From positions 447,917-511,916 of the forward strand of contig NZ_MQUQ01000003.1 of the NCBI RefSeq assembly GCF_001953865.1: 64,000 bases of DNA, written 5' to 3'. The notes under the pieces are model-generated. The model was not told where the DNA came from. It saw only the letters and a program-made list of their open reading frames with translations, and made no database searches. The translations under genes and the position numbers were made by a program. Positions within the stretch are counted from its first letter, which is position 1. Each line of letters begins with the position of its first letter. Below, piece after piece: positions 17,927 to 26,555 of the stretch. The stretch comes from Amycolatopsis coloradensis. Its GTDB lineage: Bacteria; Actinomycetota; Actinomycetes; Mycobacteriales; Pseudonocardiaceae.

Positions 17927-18700
17927 ATGACCTACGGGCAGTACGCGCCGCCGAGGAAGCCGAAGACCTGGCTCTGGATCATGCTGACGCTGGTCTTCGT
18001 CCTGATCGCGGGCGGTGTCGCGTTCACCGGCTTCGTGACGCCGGGGTTCTTCAAGACGGAACCCGACACGACCTCCCGTGCGACACCGGAGCAGCTGAGC
18101 CAGTCGTTCGTGAACGGCGTCGTTGAAAACCGCGTGAGTCAGCTCTGGTGCGACATCCGGTCGAAGCGGTCGTACAGCTTCGAGCAGACCATGGGCGTCT
18201 CCGCGGGCGCACAGCTCAGCACGCCCGCGCACCAGCGTGCGGAACAGGAGTACTCGGCCGCGTTCACCGCCGCGGGAGTGACCGTCGGGATCGCGATGAT
18301 CCCCGGCGAGGGCGGCTGGTGCGTGCGCGACGCCAAGGTCGGCGGCGAGCCCGAGCCACTGCCGGGCATCGACACGAAGCCCGCGCCCCGGCCCGCCGTG
18401 AAGACCGGCGAGGAGGCGGGGACCAGGTTCGTCGACGCGATCAACGCGCGCGACATCCCGGCCGCGTTGTCCGTGCTGTGCGGGGAAGTGCCCGCCACGA
18501 CCCGCGACGGCGTGCAACAGATCATCCACGACGAGGCGAGGTACACCGTCGAGAAGACCGACGTGCTGACCACCGCCGAGCAGACGATCCTGCATCTCTC
18601 CGGTCTCGTGGACGGCGTGCGGAACCCAGGGCGGGTCGAGACCGAGGACGGCGCCGAAGGCGGCCCCTGCGTGGCCTCTTTTTCACCCGACTCCGACTGA
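17927..18700 (+). CDS. Single-pass membrane protein, hypothetical
   Basis: A 257-residue protein with a short basic cytoplasmic start (MTYGQYAPPRKPK), one membrane helix (about 15-41, WLWIMLTLVFVLIAGGVAF) and an outside region of about 210 residues containing two similar NTF2-like halves: TPEQLSQSFVNGVVENRVSQ and EEAGTRFVDAINARDIPAA, each followed by a cysteine (WCDI, VLCGE). I cannot assign a function. The helix exit FTGFVTPGFF resembles that of the protein at 8147. No ribosome site is visible before ATG 17927; TACGGT ends 7 bases before the ATG, so a leaderless message is possible. It is divergent from purS. Confidence 0.72.
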   Translation: MTYGQYAPPRKPKTWLWIMLTLVFVLIAGGVAFTGFVTPGFFKTEPDTTSRATPEQLSQSFVNGVVENRVSQLWCDIRSKRSYSFEQTMGVSAGAQLSTPAHQRAEQEYSAAFTAAGVTVGIAMIPGEGGWCVRDAKVGGEPEPLPGIDTKPAPRPAVKTGEEAGTRFVDAINARDIPAALSVLCGEVPATTRDGVQQIIHDEARYTVEKTDVLTTAEQTILHLSGLVDGVRNPGRVETEDGAEGGPCVASFSPDSD

Positions 18701-18805
18701 GCTCGCCCCGGTCCTTCGACTGGGGGATGCTCGGAGCGCCGCGCTGGGCCAAGATGGGCCCATTGGCGGAGCGTCAACACCGGGTGAGCAGCAGCAGGAG
18801 GCACC

Positions 18806-20386
18806 GTGGCCGATCAGGACTCCTTCGACTACGTCATCGTCGGCGCGGGCAGCGCGGGATGCGTGCTGGCGAACCGGCTGAGCGAGGATCCGTCAGCACG
18901 GGTCCTCCTGCTCGAAGCGGGCGGCGAGGACGACGCCGACGAGATCCACATCCCGGCCGCGTTCCCCGGGCTGTTCAAGACGAAGTTCGACTGGAACTAC
19001 GAGACGGTCGAGCAGAAGCACACCGGCCAGTCCCTGTACTGGCCGCGCGGGAAGACGCTCGGCGGGTGTTCGTCGATCAACGCGATGATCTACATCCGCG
19101 GCAACCGCGCGGACTACGACGGCTGGCGTGACGGGCACGGTGCCGAGGGCTGGGGTTTCGACGACGTCCTGCCGTATTTCAAACGGGCGGAAGGAAACCA
19201 GCGGCTCGGCGGGCCACTGCACGGCATCGACGGGCCGCTGAACGTCGAGGACCGCCGTTTCACCCACGAGCTTTCCGAGGCCTGGGTGGATTCCGCGGTC
19301 GCATGGGGCCTCAAGCGCACCGACGACTTCAACGGCGAGTCACAGGACGGCGCCGGCGTCTACCAGGTGACGTGCAAGAAGGGGCGCCGCTGGTCGACCG
19401 CCGACGCGTACCTGCGGCCCGCGCTGACGCGCCCGAACCTCACCGTGCGGACGAACGCCCAGGCGAAACGCGTCGTCTTCGAAGGCACCCGCGCGGTCGG
19501 CGTGTCCTATTTGGACAAAGGCGCCGAGACGACGGTTCGTGCGTCCACCGAGGTCCTGCTCAGCGGTGGCGCGGTGAACTCACCGCAGCTGTTGATGCTT
19601 TCCGGTGTCGGCCCGGCGGAACACCTGCGAGAGCACGGGATCGACGTCGTGGCCGGTCTTCCCGGCGTCGGCGACAACCTGCACGACCACCCGGCCTGCG
19701 GGATCATCTGGTCGACCCGCGGCACCACCGACCTGGTGGACGCCGCGACGCCGGGCGGCCTGGTGCGCTACCAGCTCACCAAACGCGGCCCGCTGGCCTC
19801 GAACATCGGCGAGGCGGGCGCGTTCTTCCCCGCCGCGGACGGTGTTTCCCCGCCGGACATGCAGATCCACGTCGCACCGACGTTGTTCTACGACAACGGG
19901 ATGCGCGAGCCGACGGTGCCTGGCTTCACGTCGGCGGCGACGCTCGTGGATGTCGCGAGCCGGGGCCGTCTGCGGCTGAAGTCGGGGAATCCCTTGTGGA
20001 AGCCCGAGATCGACCCGGCCTACTACGCCGAGCCCGTGGACATGGAGAAGATGCTTGCGGGCCTGCGTGCCCTGGTCGAGATCGGGAAGTCCGGGCCGCT
20101 GGCACGCTATCTGGACAAGCCGTTCCTGCCGGAGCGCCACGACCTGACCGACACCGAACTGGCCGATTACGTGCGCGAGAAGACGCAGACGCTGTACCAC
20201 CCCGTGGGGACCTGTTCGATGGGGACGGGCGAGAACGCCGTCGTCGACCCGTCGCTGAAGGTGCGCGGAGTGGAGGGGCTGCGGGTGGTGGACGCGTCGG
20301 TGATGCCGGTGGTGCCGCGCGGGAACACGAACGCGCCGACGATCATGGTCGCGGAGAAGGCCGCGGACCTCATCCGGGGCGCGTGA
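18806..20386 (+). CDS. GMC-family FAD oxidoreductase (choline dehydrogenase-like)
   Basis: A 526-residue flavoenzyme. The ADP-binding fold is at the N-terminus (GAGSAGC, from 13), followed by the GMC signature region YWPRGKTLGGCSSINAMIYI and the second signature SGGAVNSPQLLMLSGVGP. Near the C-terminus are the catalytic histidine (LYHPVGTCSMG) and the final VVPRGNTNAPTIMVAEKAA. These enzymes oxidise alcohols to aldehydes. Choline is a common annotation but the sequence does not decide the substrate. GTG 18806 has GGAGG 4 bases upstream. The gene converges on an aldehyde dehydrogenase, so the two could act in sequence, though they are not in one operon. Confidence 0.9.
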   Translation: MADQDSFDYVIVGAGSAGCVLANRLSEDPSARVLLLEAGGEDDADEIHIPAAFPGLFKTKFDWNYETVEQKHTGQSLYWPRGKTLGGCSSINAMIYIRGNRADYDGWRDGHGAEGWGFDDVLPYFKRAEGNQRLGGPLHGIDGPLNVEDRRFTHELSEAWVDSAVAWGLKRTDDFNGESQDGAGVYQVTCKKGRRWSTADAYLRPALTRPNLTVRTNAQAKRVVFEGTRAVGVSYLDKGAETTVRASTEVLLSGGAVNSPQLLMLSGVGPAEHLREHGIDVVAGLPGVGDNLHDHPACGIIWSTRGTTDLVDAATPGGLVRYQLTKRGPLASNIGEAGAFFPAADGVSPPDMQIHVAPTLFYDNGMREPTVPGFTSAATLVDVASRGRLRLKSGNPLWKPEIDPAYYAEPVDMEKMLAGLRALVEIGKSGPLARYLDKPFLPERHDLTDTELADYVREKTQTLYHPVGTCSMGTGENAVVDPSLKVRGVEGLRVVDASVMPVVPRGNTNAPTIMVAEKAADLIRGA

Positions 20387-20407
20387 CGTTCCCTTTCACG
20401 CCCTCGC

Positions 20408-20468
20408 GCGTGTTATGAACGGACCGTTCATAACAGATTTTGTTATAAACGGTCCGTTCATAACACGC
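20408..20468. terminator. 28-base double palindrome between convergent genes (family A)
   Basis: Arms 20408-20435 and 20441-20468 pair over 28 bases with one G-U type mismatch and the loop GATTT. Each arm holds the 23-base palindrome described at 16887. It lies 22 bases after the GMC oxidoreductase stop and 13 bases before the aldehyde dehydrogenase stop on the other strand. Confidence 0.75.
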
Positions 20469-20480
20469 CGGGTTGACCGA

Positions 20481-21983
20481 TCAGCGTTTTCCGTGCAGGA
20501 CGGTGATCAGCTTCGCCACCAGGGCGTCGGTCTTTTCCTTGCGAGAGAACGAGGTCAGCACGATCGGCGCGGTGAAACGCTGGCGCGCGACGGCCTTCGG
20601 CCTGGCGAACTCGCGCAGGCCCTCCGGGCCGTGGATCCGGCCGAAGCCCGAGTCGCCGACGCCGCCGAAGGGCAGCGAAGCGATACCGGCGAAGGAGAGC
20701 GGCGCGTTGATCGACGTCATGCCGGTGCGCAGGCGGGCGGCGAGTTCGAGGCCACGCGACTTCGAGAACACCGTCGAGCCGAGGCCGTACTTGGTGTCGT
20801 TGGCCTTGTCGACGGCCTCGTCCATGTCGCGGACCTTGGCGATCGTGACGGTCGGGCCGAACGTCTCCTCCTTGACCGCCGAGGAGTCCTCCGGCACGTC
20901 GACGAGCACCGTCGGCTGCACGTAGCGGTCGCCGACCGCGTCGACACCGCCGACCAGCGCCTTGCCGCCGCGTTCGAGGGCGTCCGCGATGTGCCGCTTG
21001 ATCACCGCGAGCTGTGAAGGCATGGTCACCGGGCCGTACTGGGCCTCAGCGTCCGAGCCGGCCCGCACGTCCTTCGCCTTTGCGACGACCTTCGCGACGA
21101 ACTCGTCGTGCACGCGCTCGTGGACGTACACGCGCTCGACGCCGATGCAGGTCTGGCCCGAGTTGGAGAACGCTCCCCACACGGTCGCGTCGGCGGCGGC
21201 CTCGAGGTCGGCGTCCGCGTCGACCAGGACCGCGTCCTTGCCGCCCGCCTCGATGATCACCGGCGTCAGCGTTTCGGCGGCCGCGGCCATGATCTTCTTG
21301 CCCGTTCCGGTCGACCCGGTGAAGGCGATCTTGTCCACGTTGGCGCCGACGAGCGACGCGCCGGTCTCACCGAAACCGGTGATCAACTGGAGCACGGGCC
21401 ACTCCGGGACGACCTCGTCGAAGGCGTCGACCAGCCATTTCCCCACGCCCGGCGTGTACTCGCTCGGCTTGAAGACGACGGTGTTGCCCGCGGCGAGCGC
21501 GTAGGCGATGGAGCCGAGCGGGGTGAACACGGGGTAGTTCCACGGGCCGATCACGCCGACGACGCCGAGCGGCTGGTACTCGACCGTGGCCGCCTGGTTC
21601 GACATCATCAGCCCGGCCGCGCGACGCTGCTTGCCGAGGATCTTGCGCGCGTTCTTGCCTGCCCACGCGATGTGCTCGATGGCGAGAACGCTCTCCAGCT
21701 GCGCGTCGGCGATCGGCTTGCCGGTCTCGTCGCGCACCACCTGGCACAGCTGCGGCAGCCGCCGGGTGATGACGCCCTTCCAGCGGCGCAGGCGCTCCGC
21801 GCGACCGTCGAAGCCGAGCGCGGCCCACCATTCGGCGGCGTCCCTCGCGCGGGCGACAGCGGCGCGGACGTCGTCGGTGGTGTGCACCGGGTAGGTACCG
21901 ACGACCTCGTCGGTCGCCGGGCTGAGGGAATCGAAGGTCTCCCCCACGCTGTGGGCGGTCGGCTTCGGCTGGACTGCGGTCAT
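20481..21983 (-). CDS. NAD(P)-dependent aldehyde dehydrogenase (succinate-semialdehyde dehydrogenase-like)
   Basis: A 500-residue aldehyde dehydrogenase. Visible are VIGPWNYPVFTPLGSIAYAL, the cofactor loop FTGSTGTGKKI, the general-base glutamate in IIEAGGKDAVLV and the catalytic cysteine in NSGQTCIGVERV. The IEAGGKDAV/TCIGVERVYV wording fits the GabD2-like succinate-semialdehyde dehydrogenases of actinomycetes better than betaine-aldehyde dehydrogenases, but the substrate is not certain. GGGAGAAG precedes ATG 21983. It is convergent with the GMC oxidoreductase. Confidence 0.88.
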   Translation of the reverse strand: MTAVQPKPTAHSVGETFDSLSPATDEVVGTYPVHTTDDVRAAVARARDAAEWWAALGFDGRAERLRRWKGVITRRLPQLCQVVRDETGKPIADAQLESVLAIEHIAWAGKNARKILGKQRRAAGLMMSNQAATVEYQPLGVVGVIGPWNYPVFTPLGSIAYALAAGNTVVFKPSEYTPGVGKWLVDAFDEVVPEWPVLQLITGFGETGASLVGANVDKIAFTGSTGTGKKIMAAAAETLTPVIIEAGGKDAVLVDADADLEAAADATVWGAFSNSGQTCIGVERVYVHERVHDEFVAKVVAKAKDVRAGSDAEAQYGPVTMPSQLAVIKRHIADALERGGKALVGGVDAVGDRYVQPTVLVDVPEDSSAVKEETFGPTVTIAKVRDMDEAVDKANDTKYGLGSTVFSKSRGLELAARLRTGMTSINAPLSFAGIASLPFGGVGDSGFGRIHGPEGLREFARPKAVARQRFTAPIVLTSFSRKEKTDALVAKLITVLHGKR

Positions 21984-22016
21984 CGACTTCTCCCGTGTCT
22001 CGGCTCAAAGCCCAGG

Positions 22017-23159
22017 CTACGACGTTACTGACGGCGTGCCAATAGCTCGCCTGGGGTGTCGTACCAGCATTACACAGGAGACAAGGGCGGCAAGGACACC
22101 GAGGAGCGGGCACAGCCACACCGGCAGCGCCCCGATCGCCAGCGAGCCCAGTCCGAACCCCGACGCCTGCACGGTGAAAGCCAGCGAGAACCCCTCGGCC
22201 CGGCGGCGTTCCGGGAGCAGTTTCTGCAGGTTGACCGACGAAACGGCCATCAGCGGACCGGTGCAGAGCCCGATCAGCGCGACCCCGCCGAGCAGCCCGG
22301 CCCAGCCGAGACCCAGCGACACCACGATCCCGCCGAGCACGAAACCGGCCAGGAACAGCCGCGGATCACCGACCTTCCCCCGCGCCGCGTACAGGGCGCT
22401 CCCGGTGATGCTGGCGGCGCACAGCGCGACGATGACGATCGCCGTCGCCGAATCGGGGGCCCCGAGGCGCTGCACGAGCGGCAGCAGTCCGACCTCGATG
22501 GTCGACAGCAGCAGACCGACGGTGAACAACCCCATCAGCCAGGGGACGCAAGCGGCGACCGGGATGGACTGGCGCTCGCCAGTCCTTTGTGGACCGGGAG
22601 CGGCGGCACGCTTCGGAACCAGCAGGGCCGCGAGCAGGGCGACGGTGGCCATCGCGAGGACGGGGACGGCCGGGCCGGACGTCGCCAGGAGCGCCACCAG
22701 CAGCGGTCCGCCGACGATGACGCCTTCGAGGATCATCGCGTCGACCGAAACGGCACGGGGCAGTTCCTCCTCGGTCACCGTTCCGGCGAGCAGCGTCCGG
22801 AAGCCGCCGTTCAGGCCGCCCGCGACCAGGCCGGGCGGGATCGCCAGCGCGAGCAGGACCAGGTCCGGAGCACCGGCGGAAGCGACCGCGGCCAGCACGA
22901 ACAAGCCGAGAGCGACCAGCAGGAGCATCCCGACGAGGCCGCGTGCTGGGCCGACGCGGTCGAGCAGCCGTCCGGTCGGCACGGCGCCGACCATTTCGGC
23001 GCCGACGAACACGGCCATCATGACGCCGCCGAGCCGGTACGAACCGGTCGTCGCGGTGGTCAGCACGGTGAAGGCCAGCGGCGCCATCGTGGCGGGCAGC
23101 CGGTTCAGCTGTACCCCCACCGACCAGCGCCAATACCCGGAATTGCGGAGCAAGGTCAT
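22017..23159 (-). CDS. MFS transporter
   Basis: A 380-residue protein with about 12 hydrophobic helices. The loop GRLLDRVGPARGLVG corresponds to the conserved loop 2-3 motif of the major facilitator superfamily. The overall style (VGVQLNRLPATMAPLAF at the start, VPVLAMATVALLAALLVPKR mid-protein) fits small drug-efflux type permeases. ATG 23159 was chosen because the membrane domain starts directly after; ATG 23198 would extend to 2 bases from the operator at 23200. It diverges from an ArsR regulator, so efflux under that regulator is likely (inference); the ligand is unknown. Confidence 0.85.
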   Translation of the reverse strand: MTLLRNSGYWRWSVGVQLNRLPATMAPLAFTVLTTATTGSYRLGGVMMAVFVGAEMVGAVPTGRLLDRVGPARGLVGMLLLVALGLFVLAAVASAGAPDLVLLALAIPPGLVAGGLNGGFRTLLAGTVTEEELPRAVSVDAMILEGVIVGGPLLVALLATSGPAVPVLAMATVALLAALLVPKRAAAPGPQRTGERQSIPVAACVPWLMGLFTVGLLLSTIEVGLLPLVQRLGAPDSATAIVIVALCAASITGSALYAARGKVGDPRLFLAGFVLGGIVVSLGLGWAGLLGGVALIGLCTGPLMAVSSVNLQKLLPERRRAEGFSLAFTVQASGFGLGSLAIGALPVWLCPLLGVLAALVSCVMLVRHPRRAIGTPSVTS

Positions 23160-23199
23160 GCCAGGAGACCCTGCCGAACACATCCTCGCGAGGACCATT

Positions 23200-23219
23200 G
23201 ATTAGCGTATAGCCTAATC
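23200..23219. promoter_or_regulatory. Palindromic operator-like site before the ArsR gene
   Basis: GATTAGCGTATAGCCTAATC is symmetric at 16 of 20 positions (GATTAG, TATA, CTAATC). It ends 2 bases before the ArsR start codon and lies 40 bases upstream of the divergent MFS start, where ArsR proteins usually bind to repress themselves and the neighbour. The ArsR message is then probably leaderless. Confidence 0.6.
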
Positions 23220-23221
23220 TG

Positions 23222-24166
23222 ATGATCGAGCTGGTCCTGACCGCCGAGAGCGCCAACCGCGTTCGCTTCGGCATCTCCCCGCTCGACGAGACCATGGGCG
23301 CGATGCAGACCCTGCTCGGCCGCCGTGGGCATCCGAGCCATCTGCCGTGGCTGCGCGAGGCCGCCGCGAAGCTGCCGCACCTGCCCATCACGGACTTCGC
23401 CAAGGTGATGAGCGCGCGGCACTACATCACCGACTTCCTCAGCCCGCCGCCGAGCGGACCGGAGACCACCGCGGCCGCCCAGCTCGCCGAAATCCGCCGG
23501 ACACCACCGGGCCAGGTCGCTCATGAACTGTCCAAAGTAGACGCTGACCTGAGCGGACTTCCCGAAGACCCCGCCGAGGCAAGGGATCTGCTCGCCGACC
23601 AGATGGGCATCGCCTGGACCGAACTGGTCGAGCCGCATTGGCCGCGGATGCGCCGCTTCCTCGTCGCCGACATCGAGGAGCGCTCGCGACGCCTTGCCGA
23701 CGGCGGCATCGCGTTGGTACTGGAGGACATTCACCCACGAGTGCGGCTCGTCGGCGACGTCCTGGTGATCGAGATGAAGGAACGCGGCCGGGTCCACCTC
23801 GATCGCCGCGGTCTGCTGCTGATCCCCGGCGTCTTCGCGTGGCCTTCGGTCGGGGTGATCACGATGGAACCTTGGCAACCGTCGCTGCTCTACCCGGCCC
23901 GCGGTGTCGCCGAGCTCTGGTCGGATCCCGCACGCCCGTCCGGCGCGCTCGCCGGGGTGCTCGGACGCACGAAGGCGACCCTGCTCACGACGCTCAACGA
24001 ACCCGCGAGCACCACCGAACTGGCGCGCAGGCTGGGCTTCTCGGCGCCGACGATCTCCGCGCATTTGACCGCGATGCGCGCGGCGGGCCTGCTCGAAACC
24101 CGGCGACGCGGCCGCGAAGTGCGCTATCTGCGCACCGAACTTGGCGACGCTCTGCTCCGGGCATAG
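23222..24166 (+). CDS. ArsR-family regulator with long N-terminal DUF5937-like domain
   Basis: A 314-residue protein in which the winged helix lies at the C-terminus: TLNEPASTTELARRLGFSAP, TISAHLTAMRAAGLLETRR, GREVRYLRTELGDALL. The first about 230 residues (MIELVLTAESANRVRFGISP, LLLIPGVFAWPSV) match the long sensor-type region found in actinomycete ArsR proteins with DUF5937. No metal-binding cysteine motif is present, so the ligand is probably organic. It likely controls the divergent MFS gene. ATG 23222 directly follows a palindrome. Confidence 0.87.
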   Translation: MIELVLTAESANRVRFGISPLDETMGAMQTLLGRRGHPSHLPWLREAAAKLPHLPITDFAKVMSARHYITDFLSPPPSGPETTAAAQLAEIRRTPPGQVAHELSKVDADLSGLPEDPAEARDLLADQMGIAWTELVEPHWPRMRRFLVADIEERSRRLADGGIALVLEDIHPRVRLVGDVLVIEMKERGRVHLDRRGLLLIPGVFAWPSVGVITMEPWQPSLLYPARGVAELWSDPARPSGALAGVLGRTKATLLTTLNEPASTTELARRLGFSAPTISAHLTAMRAAGLLETRRRGREVRYLRTELGDALLRA

Positions 24167-24199
24167 GCTGGAAATGACCTACCGCGAAGGAGAACCCCG

Positions 24200-24835
24200 A
24201 TGCGTATCGTCCACTTTGGACACGCTTGCACCCTTCTGGAGACCGAGGGCGCGCGAATCCTGATCGACCCCGGCGCCTTCTCGGTGGGTTTCGAAGGTGA
24301 GCGGGAGCTGGACGCCATCTTGATCACCCACCAGCATTTCGACCACCTCGACGCGGACAGGCTGCCCGCGCTGCTGGAGGCGAACCCCGGCGCGCGGCTG
24401 ATCGTCGACCCGGGCTCCGCCGAGGCCGTGCGGAACATCGGCGCCGAGTTCCGGATCGCGAATCCCGGCGACGCCTTCGACGTCGGCTCCAGCGGCGTCA
24501 ACGTCGTCGGCGGCGAGCACGCGATCATCCACGAGGAGATCCCCGCGATCCCCAACGTCGGCTACATCGTCGACCACGGCGCGTTCTACCACCCTGGCGA
24601 CTCGTTCTTCGTGCCGGAGCAGAAGATCGACGTCCTCGGCCTGCCCACCGGCGCTCCGTGGCTCAAGGCCGGCGAAGCCGTCGACTACCTGCGTGCGGTC
24701 TCGCCGCGCCTCGCCGTCCCGATCCACGAAGCCGTCCTCGCGCGGCCGCAGATGCACTACGGCCTGTTCGCCAACCTCGCCCCGGAAGGCACCGAGGTCA
24801 AGGTCTTGAACGTCGGCGAACCCGTTGAATTGTGA
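24200..24835 (+). CDS. Metallo-beta-lactamase-fold hydrolase (UlaG-like)
   Basis: A 211-residue zinc-dependent hydrolase of unknown substrate. The metal motif is LITHQHFDHLD (H-x-H-x-D-H, from about residue 47), with YHPGDSFF and PIHEAVL supplying further ligands. The N-terminus MRIVHFGHACTLLE is typical of the UlaG-like branch. GAAGGAG precedes ATG 24200. It begins 33 bases after the ArsR stop and may be cotranscribed with it. Confidence 0.88.
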   Translation: MRIVHFGHACTLLETEGARILIDPGAFSVGFEGERELDAILITHQHFDHLDADRLPALLEANPGARLIVDPGSAEAVRNIGAEFRIANPGDAFDVGSSGVNVVGGEHAIIHEEIPAIPNVGYIVDHGAFYHPGDSFFVPEQKIDVLGLPTGAPWLKAGEAVDYLRAVSPRLAVPIHEAVLARPQMHYGLFANLAPEGTEVKVLNVGEPVEL

Positions 24836-24853
24836 TCAGCCAGGCGAAGCCTG

Positions 24854-25651
24854 TCAGTTGAGGGCGGCGGTGGGGCGGGGTCCGGGTTTGATGGGAGTCC
24901 GCAGCGAGCCGTAGGTGGTCCCGAAGGCGCGGTTCTCCAGCGAGACGTCGACAGCGTCGAGGAACGCCTGCCGCAGCCCCGGCCGGGCGAGGTCCGCGGC
25001 GTCGATGCCGAGCCGCACGAGCCCGCCGCGGCGCGCGGCCCTGGCGGCGGCCAGCACCAGCGCGAAGCACCGGACGGTCTCCGTCCGCTGCGACGGCCCG
25101 CTGAACTCCTGGACCCGCGCACGCCGGACCTGGCCGGTCACCAGGTCCCGCACCGAGACCAGGTCCGCGCACAGGGTGAACCCGTGCTCGCGCAGGGCCT
25201 GCACGGTGCCCTCCGACGCGATCCAGCGCGGTGGCGCGAAGCCGTCGACGGCCATGCCGGTGGTGTCGAGCGCCGCCTTCGCCGCGATCAGCCGCAGCCG
25301 CGCCTCGTGCGCGGGCAGCGTCGCGAATTCGGCGCGTTTGCCCAGGTAGACGGCGCGGTGGGTGGGGGTGATCCGATGGTCGTATCCGTGGAGGAGGACG
25401 GAATCGCCGCGAGCGCGGCGTGTCCGTACCCACTCGGTCACCGGGCCCTCGCCGGTGCGAGCGGCGTAGAGCACGGACAACGGGACCTTGCGCCGGTCCA
25501 GCTCGGCCGCGAGGTCGGCACAGCGGTGCAACGTCCGGGTGGTCACGCCGGACAGGGAAACCAGCAAACGTGCGTCCACACCGCCCAGTGGGCCAGACCG
25601 GCCTTGCGCCGGACTGACGACGGAGTGAACGCCGCTGGTCAGGCGGGCCAA
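24854..25651 (-). CDS. DUF2334 polysaccharide-deacetylase-like protein
   Basis: A 265-residue protein of the DUF2334 branch of NodB-like deacetylases: [19 protein letters not shown] at the N-terminus, [12 protein letters not shown] (metal-binding His-x-x-x-His type), and [20 protein letters not shown]. No signal peptide is visible, which is usual for this branch. Its start overlaps the purC stop by 13 bases, so it is translated from the purC message, although no purine role is known for the family. It is convergent with the metallo-hydrolase. Confidence 0.82.
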   Translation of the reverse strand: MARLTSGVHSVVSPAQGRSGPLGGVDARLLVSLSGVTTRTLHRCADLAAELDRRKVPLSVLYAARTGEGPVTEWVRTRRARGDSVLLHGYDHRITPTHRAVYLGKRAEFATLPAHEARLRLIAAKAALDTTGMAVDGFAPPRWIASEGTVQALREHGFTLCADLVSVRDLVTGQVRRARVQEFSGPSQRTETVRCFALVLAAARAARRGGLVRLGIDAADLARPGLRQAFLDAVDVSLENRAFGTTYGSLRTPIKPGPRPTAALN

Positions 25652-26520
25652 TCCTCCAGCGAACAGCCGGTGATGCGTTCGTACGCGTCGATGTACCTCG
25701 CCCTGGTGGCGGCGACGATCTCGTCGGGCAGCGGTGGCGGCTCCGGTCTCTCGAGCCGGTGCCAGCCCGACAACGGACCGGTGAGCCAGTCTCGCAGCGG
25801 CTGCTTGTCGAACGACGGCCGCGGGCTGCCTGCCGGGTAACCGCTCGCCGGCCAGTAGCGGGACGAATCCGGGGTGAGGACCTCGTCGGCGAGGACGAGG
25901 TTCCCGCCGGAGTCGACGCCGAATTCGAGTTTGGTGTCCGCGAGCAGCAGACCGCGTTCGGCGGCGAGCTCCGCGCCGCGGCGATACACCGCCAGCGTCG
26001 CCTCGCGGACCTCCTCGGCCCGCTTCCGCCCGAGCTGCCCGACGACGTCGGAGAAGTCGATGTTCTCGTCGTGCGAACCGCGATCGGCCTTGGTGGCGGG
26101 GGTGAAGATGGGTTCGGGGAGCCGGGAGGACTCGGTCAGGCCGGGAGGAAGTTCGACCCCGCAGACCGTGCCGCGAGCGCGATAATCGGCTAGGCCGGTG
26201 CCGGTGAGATAACCGCGGGCGACGGCTTCGAGCGGCAGCATCGCCAGCCGCCGCACCAGCAGCGCCCGGCCGCGGACCTCGGCGGGGATGCGTTCGTCGT
26301 CGTAGGAGACCAGATGGTTGGGGAGGACATCGGAGAGCCGGGAGAACCAGAACACGCTCATCGCGGTGAGCACCCGCCCCTTGTCGGGGATGGGCGTGGT
26401 GAAGATGACGTCGTAGGCGGAGATCCGGTCCGAAGTGACGAGCAGCAGATGCTCGTCATCGACGGCGTAAAGCTCACGGACCTTGCCGGCGGCGATCTTC
26501 GGGTATTCGAGCGTCGTCAC
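25639..26520 (-). CDS. purC: Phosphoribosylaminoimidazole-succinocarboxamide synthase (SAICAR synthetase)
   Basis: A 293-residue enzyme joining CAIR and aspartate with ATP. Signature segments are [47 protein letters not shown], and [24 protein letters not shown] with [10 protein letters not shown]. The length fits the monofunctional enzyme. GTG 26520 is preceded by AGGGTG. The DUF2334 gene overlaps its 3' end, and the SAM hydroxide adenosyltransferase diverges 35 bases away. Confidence 0.96.
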   Translation of the reverse strand: MTTLEYPKIAAGKVRELYAVDDEHLLLVTSDRISAYDVIFTTPIPDKGRVLTAMSVFWFSRLSDVLPNHLVSYDDERIPAEVRGRALLVRRLAMLPLEAVARGYLTGTGLADYRARGTVCGVELPPGLTESSRLPEPIFTPATKADRGSHDENIDFSDVVGQLGRKRAEEVREATLAVYRRGAELAAERGLLLADTKLEFGVDSGGNLVLADEVLTPDSSRYWPASGYPAGSPRPSFDKQPLRDWLTGPLSGWHRLERPEPPPLPDEIVAATRARYIDAYERITGCSLEDWPA

Positions 26521-26555
26521 GGCTGCACCCTAGCGATCAAGGATGATGGCTGATC

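Noticed and set aside
18806-21983. Choline-to-betaine pathway (betA-betB)
   Set aside because: The aldehyde dehydrogenase wording fits succinate-semialdehyde dehydrogenase better, the genes are convergent with terminators between, and no choline transporter or BetI is present.
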